Below are positions 28,275 to 36,625 of a stretch of 64,000 bases of DNA, one piece after another. Below the pieces are notes generated by a model. It was given only the letters and a program-made list of their open reading frames with translations. It did not search any database and was not told the origin of the DNA. Position 1 is the stretch's first letter; each line of letters begins with the position of its first letter. A program made the translations under genes and the position numbers. Origin of the DNA: Sphingomonadales bacterium (GTDB lineage Bacteria > Bacteroidota > Bacteroidia > NS11-12g > UBA955); assembly GCA_016872175.1 (NCBI GenBank), contig VHBA01000004.1, positions 1-64,000 of the forward strand. Reading direction: 5' to 3'.

Positions 28275-29624
28275 ATGATACATGATTCGCTCATTAGGGA
28301 ACGCCTGGTAACCGGAGGCAAAACTGCCTCGGATGTAACCCGTGATATAGCCAGGCCCATTTTGAATAAACCCTCTACCGCGTGGAAAGTGGGTTTCACC
28401 CTTTCTGTAATCTTTTTGGGTATTTTCGTGGTAAGCCTTTTCTGGACCCTTTGGACCGGTATAGGAACATGGAATATCAACAAATCCGTAATGTGGGGAT
28501 GGGATATCACCAACTTCGTATTCTGGGTAGGTATTGGTCACGCCGGCACCTTGATTTCTGCGATTCTCCTGCTATTCAGACAGAAATGGAGGATGAGTAT
28601 TAACCGTTCTGCAGAAGCGATGACAATTTTCGCAGTTATCTGTGCTGCCATGTTCCCTGTGTTTCACATGGGCCGTGTATGGGTAGGATACTGGGCTCTG
28701 CCTCTGCCAAACGCTTTTGGTTCTCTTTGGGTAAACTTTAACTCCCCACTTTTATGGGACGTATTTGCGATCTCAACATACTTTAGCGTATCGCTTTTGT
28801 TCTGGTATATTGGTTTAATTCCTGATATAGCAACCATACGTGATAAAGTCAAAACCAAAGCAGCTCAGTACTGGTATCGTTTTTTCTCTATGGGTTGGAA
28901 CGGCAGCACCCGTATCTGGGCTCGCTATGAATTAATCTCTTTAATTCTGGCAGGTTTGAGTACGCCACTGGTATTGTCAGTACACACCATCGTATCAACA
29001 GATTTTGCTACTTCCGTGGTACCCGGTTGGCATACCACAATCTTCCCTCCATACTTCGTTGCCGGTGCAATTTTCTCTGGTTTCGGTATGGTGGCTACCC
29101 TGCTGGTAGTTGCCCGTAAAGTGATGAACTATGAAAATTACATTACCATCGGGCACTTGGAAGCCATGTGCAAAATAATTATGCTTACCGGTACATTGGT
29201 AGGTATTGCCTATTTGACAGAATTTTTCATCGCACAGTATTCAGGTGTTGAATATGAACAGTATGCATTCTTTAACCGTGCAAGCGGTCCTTACTGGTGG
29301 GCCTACTGGAGCATGATGTTCTGTAATCTGGTTTCACCCCAGGTTTTCTGGTTCAAATGGGCCCGCACGACACCTTGGTTTATTTTCATAATGAGTATCG
29401 TAGTAAACGTAGGTATGTGGTTCGAACGTTTTGTGATTATTGTTACTTCTCTGCACCGTGATTATCTGCCAAGCAGTTGGGTAATGTATTCAGGCTCTCT
29501 GACCGAAATAGGTTTGTTTTTGGGAACATTCGGAATATTCTTTACATGTTTCTTCCTGTTTGCCAAATTCCTGCCTGTAATTAACATGTCTGAAATTAAA
29601 ACCATTCTTCGCAATCGCGAATAA
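28275..29624 (+). CDS. actC: Alternative complex III subunit ActC (NrfD/PsrC family)
   Basis: Multi-TM; WGWDITNFVFWVGIGHAGTLISAILLL; SVHTIVSTDFATSVVPGWHTTIFPPYFVAGAIFSG. Confidence 0.93.
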   Translation: MIHDSLIRERLVTGGKTASDVTRDIARPILNKPSTAWKVGFTLSVIFLGIFVVSLFWTLWTGIGTWNINKSVMWGWDITNFVFWVGIGHAGTLISAILLLFRQKWRMSINRSAEAMTIFAVICAAMFPVFHMGRVWVGYWALPLPNAFGSLWVNFNSPLLWDVFAISTYFSVSLLFWYIGLIPDIATIRDKVKTKAAQYWYRFFSMGWNGSTRIWARYELISLILAGLSTPLVLSVHTIVSTDFATSVVPGWHTTIFPPYFVAGAIFSGFGMVATLLVVARKVMNYENYITIGHLEAMCKIIMLTGTLVGIAYLTEFFIAQYSGVEYEQYAFFNRASGPYWWAYWSMMFCNLVSPQVFWFKWARTTPWFIFIMSIVVNVGMWFERFVIIVTSLHRDYLPSSWVMYSGSLTEIGLFLGTFGIFFTCFFLFAKFLPVINMSEIKTILRNRE

Positions 29625-29646
29625 TTAAAATAGGAGATTACCATTC

Positions 29647-30213
29647 ATGGGAATAATTGATAAAAACCTTAGCCTGCGCGACAGAAATAAAATGTTGCTG
29701 GGTATTTGGGAAAATGAAGACAAACTGGTTGAGGCAACCAGTGAATTGGTTCACGCCAGAGTTAAAATACAAGATGTATACACCCCTTACCCCGTTCACG
29801 GATTGGAAAGAATTATGGGTGTTCGTCGGAGTTGGCTCTCTATTGTTGCTTTTTTATGCGGCATGACAGGGTTTAGCCTGGCGTTCTGGATGATCTATTA
29901 CATGTATGTTCAGGATTGGCCTATTGATGTAGGTAACAAACCTGTTCGCTTCAGCCCTAGCTGGGTTCCTGTTCTTTTTGAAGCAACAGTTTTGTGCACG
30001 GCTTTCGGTATGGCATTCTTTTTCTTCTTCAGAAACAGAATGATTTGGGGAATAAAGCCAGAACTTTTGGATGACAGACAGACCGATGACCGAATGGTTA
30101 TTGCCGTTGAAACAGGTGAAGGTGTTGATGAAAAGAAAGTATTGAAGATTATGAAGGATCACGGTGCTGTGGAACTTCGTGAAAAAACAGGAGGGGTGCA
30201 AACCACCATTTAA
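29647..30213 (+). CDS. actD: Alternative complex III subunit ActD (DUF3341)
   Basis: YTPYPVHGLERIMGVRRSWLSIVAFLCGMTGFSLAFWM; order in operon. Confidence 0.92.
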   Translation: MGIIDKNLSLRDRNKMLLGIWENEDKLVEATSELVHARVKIQDVYTPYPVHGLERIMGVRRSWLSIVAFLCGMTGFSLAFWMIYYMYVQDWPIDVGNKPVRFSPSWVPVLFEATVLCTAFGMAFFFFFRNRMIWGIKPELLDDRQTDDRMVIAVETGEGVDEKKVLKIMKDHGAVELREKTGGVQTTI

Positions 30214-30225
30214 TTTAAATCATTC

Positions 30226-30846
30226 ATGAAAAGCGTTTTGTATATCAGTGCTGGTATGATTGCCCTTGCGGCAATATGTACCGGATGTGTGAGCCGTGGT
30301 AATGACACAGGCTGGGAATATGCACCGGACATGGCCTATTCCAAAGGTTATGAACCATATAATCAGGGCGACAGCAATGTTGTTAATCCTTATGGAATGA
30401 GTATGCGCGAACCTGTTGCCGGTACAGTGGCTAAAGGAAAAGAAGCTACACATTACCCATATGACAATAGTGCAGACGGATACGAGGCTGCCAAATCCTT
30501 TAATTATCCTTTAGATTTTGAGGACAAAGCCGAACGTGGAAAATATTTGTTCGGAATTTATTGCACACCTTGTCACGGTGACAATGGCGGTAATGACGGA
30601 GAAGTTTTCAAAAGAGGACTGGGTAAGCCCGCATGGCCTAATTTCCAGGATAAATATATTAAAGAAATTTCTGTTGGTCAGATTTACCATACCTTAACTT
30701 ATGGTAAAAATAACATGGGGAGCCATGCTTATGCACTAAAGCCTATGGACAGATGGAGGGTAATCAGGTATGTGAAACAATTAAGTGGTGCCGGCGCAGA
30801 ACCAGCTGCAGCTTCAGATAGCACTGCTGTTAACCCCAACAACTAA
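30226..30846 (+). CDS. actE: Alternative complex III subunit ActE (monoheme cytochrome c lipoprotein)
   Basis: ICTGCVSRG lipobox; GIYCTPCHGDNGGNDG; operon order. Confidence 0.92.
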   Translation: MKSVLYISAGMIALAAICTGCVSRGNDTGWEYAPDMAYSKGYEPYNQGDSNVVNPYGMSMREPVAGTVAKGKEATHYPYDNSADGYEAAKSFNYPLDFEDKAERGKYLFGIYCTPCHGDNGGNDGEVFKRGLGKPAWPNFQDKYIKEISVGQIYHTLTYGKNNMGSHAYALKPMDRWRVIRYVKQLSGAGAEPAAASDSTAVNPNN

Positions 30847-30859
30847 TTAAGATCACTCA

Positions 30860-32287
30860 ATGGGACACGGACATCATAAAATTGAGATTACACAGGAACA
30901 ATTTACCGTTCCGGCAAAAGGGAAAAGATTTGCAATAGGTCTTACCATTTTAGGTTTGATACTTGCAGGTATTGGTATAGCTACAATCGATAGAAGCGGT
31001 TCTCACAGTCATGGACATGAAACTTCAACCACCAAGCATGAACATGCGGAAACTGCTGCAAAAGGTGGCGAAATTGCAGTGAATGAACATGCGACAGAGG
31101 CTCATGCTGAAGCAACTGAGCACCATGGCAATGTTGAGAATAAAAGTTTTGGACCCAGGGCTGAATTTCATGAGCAAAACAAACCATGGACAACCCGCAT
31201 TTGGTCTAATGTGCTGATAGTTGGTTATTTATTATTTATGGTTTCTTTGGCAGCCCTTTTCTTTGTGGCGGTGCAATATATTGCCAATGCTGGCTGGAGT
31301 GCTGCAATAAAAAGAGTACCTGAAGCTATTGCCACTTTCTTTCCTGTAGGATTTATACTGGCTTTTGTCGCTATACTTATCGCAAAAAATGAACTTTACC
31401 ATTGGGTTCACTATGAACATCAACACCTAACAAATGGACAGCCCGGTTTTGACGCCATTTTGGACGGAAAATCATGGTTTTTGAACAGTAAAATGTTCCT
31501 CATTTTTCCTGTTGTATTGGTAGCCATTTGGTGGTTGCTTGGCCGCAAACTGAGAAGTTTGTCAGTTGCCGAAGATGCCGCACAGCCCGGTGATGTTTCA
31601 TTCTTCAAGAAAAGTATTCGTTACAGCGCCGGTTTTGCCGTGATTTATGGATTTACTATTGCAGTGGTAGCCTGGTTATGGATGATGAGTATTGATGCCC
31701 ATTGGTATAGTACCATCTTCGGAGTTTATAACTTTGCCACTTCTTGGGTGACCGCACTCACCATCATTTGCTTATTTGTACTTTACCTCAAATCGCAGGG
31801 ATACCTGAAGCTGGTGACAGACGAACATATTCATGACCTAGGCAAATTCATGTTTGCCTTCTCTATTTTCTGGACATATATCTGGCTTAGCCAGTATCTG
31901 TTAATCTGGTATGCACACATACCCGAAGAGATGGCTTATTACCAAATTCGCTACGAGGAGTACAAGTTCAATTTCTTGTTGAATATTATACTGAACTTCT
32001 TATGCCCTTTCCTCATCCTAATGATGAGAAATGCAAAAAGGAATCCGGTTGTGCTTACCATCATTGGTTGCATCCTCATTTTTGGTCACTACCATGATGT
32101 ATGGCTGATGGTTGCTCCTGGAGTATTTGGTTCCGGACAACAAATTGGTTTGCTTGAAATAGGAACGCTCTTCACTTTCGGTGGAATCTTTATTTACTGG
32201 GTGTTGATTGCCTTGACCAAGCGTGGTTTGGTTCCGGTAAATCATCCATACATAGAAGAATCTGCTCACCACGATGTGGGAGTTTAA
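30860..32287 (+). CDS. actF: Alternative complex III subunit ActF (quinol:cytochrome c oxidoreductase membrane subunit)
   Basis: Multi-TM; WMMSIDAHWYSTIFGVYNFATSWVTALTI; His-rich segment near N-terminus; operon order. Confidence 0.92.
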   Translation: MGHGHHKIEITQEQFTVPAKGKRFAIGLTILGLILAGIGIATIDRSGSHSHGHETSTTKHEHAETAAKGGEIAVNEHATEAHAEATEHHGNVENKSFGPRAEFHEQNKPWTTRIWSNVLIVGYLLFMVSLAALFFVAVQYIANAGWSAAIKRVPEAIATFFPVGFILAFVAILIAKNELYHWVHYEHQHLTNGQPGFDAILDGKSWFLNSKMFLIFPVVLVAIWWLLGRKLRSLSVAEDAAQPGDVSFFKKSIRYSAGFAVIYGFTIAVVAWLWMMSIDAHWYSTIFGVYNFATSWVTALTIICLFVLYLKSQGYLKLVTDEHIHDLGKFMFAFSIFWTYIWLSQYLLIWYAHIPEEMAYYQIRYEEYKFNFLLNIILNFLCPFLILMMRNAKRNPVVLTIIGCILIFGHYHDVWLMVAPGVFGSGQQIGLLEIGTLFTFGGIFIYWVLIALTKRGLVPVNHPYIEESAHHDVGV

Positions 32288-32302
32288 TTACTAACAATAA
32301 TG

Positions 32303-32332
32303 AGCCCCGGACAACCTCCGGGGCTTTTTATT
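32303..32332 (+). terminator. Intrinsic terminator at end of act operon
   Basis: agccccgg-acaacct-ccggggct followed by ttttattt. Confidence 0.9.
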
Positions 32333-32369
32333 TTATGGTGTTAGTAAAGTTCCTTCCGTTAAAATAAAT

Positions 32370-32377
32370 TATTTTTG
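32370..32377 (+). promoter_or_regulatory. Putative -7 element (TAnnTTTG) of valS
   Basis: tatttttg 5 nt upstream of ATG 32383. Confidence 0.45.
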
Positions 32378-32382
32378 CACCC

Positions 32383-34995
32383 ATGGAAATTAGCAGCAAG
32401 TATGACCCGTCGTTGATTGAAGATAAGTGGTATCAGTACTGGATGGAGAAAGGGTTTTTTCATTCGGCCCCGGATGAACGCGAATCGTATTGCATTGTAA
32501 TTCCACCTCCCAATGTTACTGGTGTGCTTCATATGGGGCATATGCTCAACAACACCATTCAGGATGTGCTTATTCGCCGCGCACGTATGCAGGGTAAAAA
32601 CGCCTGTTGGGTACCAGGAACAGATCACGCCAGTATTGCTACAGAAGCCAAAGTAGTGAAAATGCTTGCAGAAAAAGGTATTGCAAAAAAAGATCTCAGC
32701 CGTGAAGAGTTTTTGGAATACGCATGGGAATGGACCCATAAGTATGGTGGTATAATATTGGAACAGCTAAAAAAACTGGGAGCCAGTTGCGATTGGAATC
32801 GCACACGTTTTACCATGGAGCCTTCCTTGTATGATGCAGTTATTGATGTTTTTATAGATCTGTATAAAAAAGGATTGATTTACCGCGGAACAAAGATGGT
32901 AAACTGGGATCCGCAGGGAAGAACAACACTTAGTGATGAAGAGGTAATATTCAAGGAGGTAAATGATAACCTGTATTATGTTAAATATGTTTCAGCTGAT
33001 AATACTGAGGAATTTATTAGTGTTGCAACCGCCAGACCGGAAACCATTGCCGGTGATGTAGCCGTTTGTGTGCACCCCGAAGATGAACGCTACAAAGCAT
33101 GGATTGGGAAGCAAGTAATTGTTCCGCTAATAAACCGTAAAGTTCCTGTAATTGCAGATGATTATATAGCCATAGATTTTGGAACCGGTGTTTTGAAAGT
33201 AACACCGGCCCACGATATAAATGACTATAAAATAGGAGAGAAGTATAAACTGCCGGTTTATGATACGCTGAACGAAGATGGAACTATTTCTGAAGCCGGA
33301 ATTTTATTCGTGGGTAAAGATCGTTTTGAGGCCAGAAAGCTATGGATTAAAGAATTGGAGCACAATGGACTTTTGCTGAAAACAGAAGCTTACAGACATA
33401 ATGTTGGTTTTAGTGAAAGAACTGATGCTGTGGTTGAACCCCGCATTAGCACACAATGGTTTATGAATATGCAGGCATTCATGAAGAAGAATCCTGCTGT
33501 TCTTTCATCGGTAATGAACGATGAAATATCGTTTCATCCACCTAAATTTAAAAATACCTACAATCACTGGATTTCAAATATTAAAGACTGGAACATCAGC
33601 CGGCAATTGTGGTGGGGGCACAGAATCCCTGCCTGGTATAGCGCTGACGGAAATTTTGTGGTTGCAAAAGATGCCGATAATGCTGCAACTGAATTTGCAA
33701 AAAGAAAAATTGTTATAGCGCCTGAGTCACTGAAACAGGATGAAGATGTGCTGGACACCTGGTTTAGCAGCTGGCTTTGGCCCATAAGTGTATTTGATGG
33801 ATTTACGGAATCCGGTAAAAAAGAACTTGATTATTATTATCCTACCAATGACCTGGTAACAGCCCCGGAAATTATCTTTTTCTGGGTGGCCAGAATGATT
33901 ATGGCTGGTTATGAGTATGGAGGTGAAAAGCCCTTTAAAAATGTTTACTTCACCGGCATTGTCAGAGATAAACAGCGCCGAAAGATGAGCAAAAGTCTGG
34001 GTAATAGCCCTGATCCGCTTGATTTGATTGCTAAGTATGGTGCAGATGGTGTTCGAATGGGAATGCTGCTATGTTCGCCTGCGGGCAATGATATTTTGTT
34101 TGATGAATCCCAGGTGGAGCAAGGTAGAAACTTCTGTAATAAAATATGGAATGCTTACAGGCTCGTATCAGGTTGGGAAACAGAAGGAAATATTGCTGTG
34201 AGAGCCAACGAAAAGCAGGCTTTGCAATGGTTTGAGGCTAAGGCAGATAACACTGCCGGAGAGATGGATAAGGCTTTTGAAGAATTTAGACTTAACGATG
34301 CACTGATGGCTGTTTACAAGCTGATATGGGATGATTTCTGCAGTGTGCTGCTTGAGACTATTAAACCACCTCACGGAGAAAAATTGAATCCGGAGATTTT
34401 ACACGGTGTAATGCAGCATTTTGACAAGGTTTTGAAATTGTTACATCCATTTATGCCATTTATCACCGAAGAACTTCATCATGCTTTGCACGGTTTAAAT
34501 CCTGATAAACCTTGTATTATTGATACTTATCCCAAATCAGTGGGGTTGGAGCGTCCATCAGAATTGCCCCTGATATTGGTGGCCGAAATTAGAAATATGC
34601 GTAATAGCAAGGGTATTTCACCAAAGGAAAAACTTGAGGTAGTATTGCTTAGCAACGATCAAATATTCACCCAAAACCAGGCACTTATTGAAAAAATGGC
34701 CAATATTACACTTGAAATAAATGGTGATAAACCAGAAGCTGCTGTATCTGTTATGGCCGGCACATCTCAGGCCTTTATAAAATTGAACATTGAAATAAAT
34801 ACAGAGGCTGAGAAAAAAAGATTGCAGGAGGAAATTGCCTATTTAGAGGGCTTTATGCGCAGTGTGGATGCCAAATTGTCCAATGATAAGTTTGTAGCAA
34901 ATGCAAAGCCTGACGTAGTGGAAAGAGAAAGGCAGAAAAAAGCTGATGCTGAACAAAAAATTGAGAGCTTGCAATCCCAGTTGCAGTCGCTGTAA
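32383..34995 (+). CDS. valS: Valyl-tRNA synthetase
   Basis: PPPNVTGVLHMGHMLNNTIQD HIGH-type motif; RKMSKSLGNSPDPLDLI KMSKS motif; C-terminal coiled coil. Confidence 0.97.
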   Translation: MEISSKYDPSLIEDKWYQYWMEKGFFHSAPDERESYCIVIPPPNVTGVLHMGHMLNNTIQDVLIRRARMQGKNACWVPGTDHASIATEAKVVKMLAEKGIAKKDLSREEFLEYAWEWTHKYGGIILEQLKKLGASCDWNRTRFTMEPSLYDAVIDVFIDLYKKGLIYRGTKMVNWDPQGRTTLSDEEVIFKEVNDNLYYVKYVSADNTEEFISVATARPETIAGDVAVCVHPEDERYKAWIGKQVIVPLINRKVPVIADDYIAIDFGTGVLKVTPAHDINDYKIGEKYKLPVYDTLNEDGTISEAGILFVGKDRFEARKLWIKELEHNGLLLKTEAYRHNVGFSERTDAVVEPRISTQWFMNMQAFMKKNPAVLSSVMNDEISFHPPKFKNTYNHWISNIKDWNISRQLWWGHRIPAWYSADGNFVVAKDADNAATEFAKRKIVIAPESLKQDEDVLDTWFSSWLWPISVFDGFTESGKKELDYYYPTNDLVTAPEIIFFWVARMIMAGYEYGGEKPFKNVYFTGIVRDKQRRKMSKSLGNSPDPLDLIAKYGADGVRMGMLLCSPAGNDILFDESQVEQGRNFCNKIWNAYRLVSGWETEGNIAVRANEKQALQWFEAKADNTAGEMDKAFEEFRLNDALMAVYKLIWDDFCSVLLETIKPPHGEKLNPEILHGVMQHFDKVLKLLHPFMPFITEELHHALHGLNPDKPCIIDTYPKSVGLERPSELPLILVAEIRNMRNSKGISPKEKLEVVLLSNDQIFTQNQALIEKMANITLEINGDKPEAAVSVMAGTSQAFIKLNIEINTEAEKKRLQEEIAYLEGFMRSVDAKLSNDKFVANAKPDVVERERQKKADAEQKIESLQSQLQSL

Positions 34996-34997
34996 GG

Positions 34998-36308
34998 TTA
35001 TTTTCTGGTTTTAATGTGCTTTAGGTGGTATTCGCCCAGCATATTGCCCATCATTTTACCTTTTTCAATACCATCAATGAAGTGGATACCACCGTATAAG
35101 CGGCTCATACAAGCTTCGCTTGCAGCTTCACGGAAGTTTTTAAAACTTCTGGCTCCCAGTCCAAATTCCATTTGTGTGCTATCAGTAAAGGCATATTCAC
35201 CAAACATAGAGGTTAAAAGAGCAGCTGAGGAAGAACTAACCACACTGTGCGCACTGGGGTATTCAGGGAAAGGAGGAGTTTGAATGGCGGGTGTCCAACT
35301 GCTGTCTATTAATTTTCTGACAACAGTTTCAGGTCTTACGTATTCTGTCTTGTATTTTGTATCCCAGCAAATTATAAAAGCATCATAAATTACGGCACTC
35401 AACCTGGCGATACCTTCTGCTGATTTAAGCAAATCGTATTTCTTTTGTTTCGCAACATTACTAAAAATACTGAGCCAGTGTCCGGGAGGAGAGATGCGCA
35501 AAACGCCAATGGTAGCATGACCATAGTGAATCGATGAATTTGGATTATCATCCCAGTATTTGGCTATTCCAAGTAATGAACTATCCTGATTTTTACTTTG
35601 ATCATAAACCTGTTTGGTGATTTTATAAAAACGACTGTTTTTTTCTTTGCTGTAGGGTTCAGGTTCAGGTATACTTATACTTGAAGCTGCAGGAACTGCA
35701 GCTGTTCGTAATTTAAACCAGTTGGGTTCAAGAGCATCTCCAAATTCAGGTAGGGTAGGCTCCCATTTTCCATCCTCGTGTTTCACAAGATAGAAACCTG
35801 TTCCCCTGGTTTCGCGGTATTGGTCACTTTTCGACCATCTTACAATCGCTGCGCCAACGGAATCTCCGTACTCGACAGAGTTTTCAAAGGTAGAAGAGGG
35901 CAGATTTTTTTGGTAATAATCAAGTTTCCTTGAACGGAAATTGGCAATGCTGTCTTCCTGAAAAACAAGTTTCTGACTTGTGAATGTGTGTGCGCACAAC
36001 GCTATCAGATCGAGACAATAGCCTTTGCTGGTATCCGGTTTAGGAATGTTCTTAAGTCCGTTTAACTGGCCGGCCAGCGAAATATAATCTTTTGAAAAAG
36101 GTACCAGCGATTCATAGGCAGCAACTCCGGCATAATAGTAACGACGACTTGCTACCGGTGGGGGAATACGGTCTACAACAACAGCATTTTGAATGGCCAC
36201 ATTGCATTCCGTGAGGACGTCATGCTTGAGTATAATCTTGTCAGTATTTATTTTGGTGCAGGCAGAAGTCAGCAAAACAAACGATAAAACAACAATATTA
36301 AATTTCAT
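34998..36308 (-). CDS. Vanadium-dependent haloperoxidase / PAP2-superfamily lipoprotein
   Basis: EYVRPETVVRK, PPFPEYPSAHSVVSS, CMSRLYGGIHFIDGIEKG PAP2-like motifs; start re-assigned from 36404 to MKFNIVVLSFVLLTSAC at 36308. Confidence 0.82.
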   Translation of the reverse strand: MKFNIVVLSFVLLTSACTKINTDKIILKHDVLTECNVAIQNAVVVDRIPPPVASRRYYYAGVAAYESLVPFSKDYISLAGQLNGLKNIPKPDTSKGYCLDLIALCAHTFTSQKLVFQEDSIANFRSRKLDYYQKNLPSSTFENSVEYGDSVGAAIVRWSKSDQYRETRGTGFYLVKHEDGKWEPTLPEFGDALEPNWFKLRTAAVPAASSISIPEPEPYSKEKNSRFYKITKQVYDQSKNQDSSLLGIAKYWDDNPNSSIHYGHATIGVLRISPPGHWLSIFSNVAKQKKYDLLKSAEGIARLSAVIYDAFIICWDTKYKTEYVRPETVVRKLIDSSWTPAIQTPPFPEYPSAHSVVSSSSAALLTSMFGEYAFTDSTQMEFGLGARSFKNFREAASEACMSRLYGGIHFIDGIEKGKMMGNMLGEYHLKHIKTRK

Positions 36309-36371
36309 GGTGATTACAAAGTTACAGTTTCCCGCCAATTGATAAATAATGATTGTTGAATTTAGAATGAA

Positions 36372-36400
36372 TAAAAAAAGCGACCCGATTGGATCGCTTT
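36372..36400 (-). terminator. Intrinsic terminator downstream of the 49-aa basic ORF
   Basis: Minus strand: aaagcgatcc-aatc-gggtcgcttt then tttttat (one G-U wobble). Confidence 0.85.
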
Positions 36401-36420
36401 GCATAGTTGTTTATTTAAGG

Positions 36421-36570
36421 TTATTCCTGATCTTCCAGAATGATACCTGATTCACCTTTGAAAGGAGAGGCAAGTAAAACTACGGATTTAAGGCGCTTAA
36501 TGGTTTGCACCCTGCGGTTTGATCTGGCTCTGATTTTGGCTTCTTTACGCTTAAGTCTGGTAACTCCCAT
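36421..36570 (-). CDS. 49-aa highly basic conserved-looking small protein (not in ORF track)
   Basis: MGVTRLKRKEAKIRARSNRRVQTIKRLKSVVLLASPFKGESGIILEDQE*; own consensus promoter (36590-36619) and terminator (36372-36400). Confidence 0.7.
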   Translation of the reverse strand: MGVTRLKRKEAKIRARSNRRVQTIKRLKSVVLLASPFKGESGIILEDQE

Positions 36571-36589
36571 GGCTGTTTTTTTAGAAGTG

Positions 36590-36619
36590 CAAATATAGGA
36601 TTTTATTTTGAATATTCAA
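36590..36619 (-). promoter_or_regulatory. Consensus Bacteroidota promoter TTG-N19-TAnnTTTG
   Basis: Minus strand: ttg-aatattcaaaataaaatcc-tatatttg, spacing exactly 19. Confidence 0.75.
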
Positions 36620-36625
36620 TTAAAA

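Noticed and set aside
36309-36404. N-terminal extension of the haloperoxidase ORF to 36404
   Set aside because: It would translate through the terminator of the 49-aa ORF; a clean lipoprotein signal starts at 36308.
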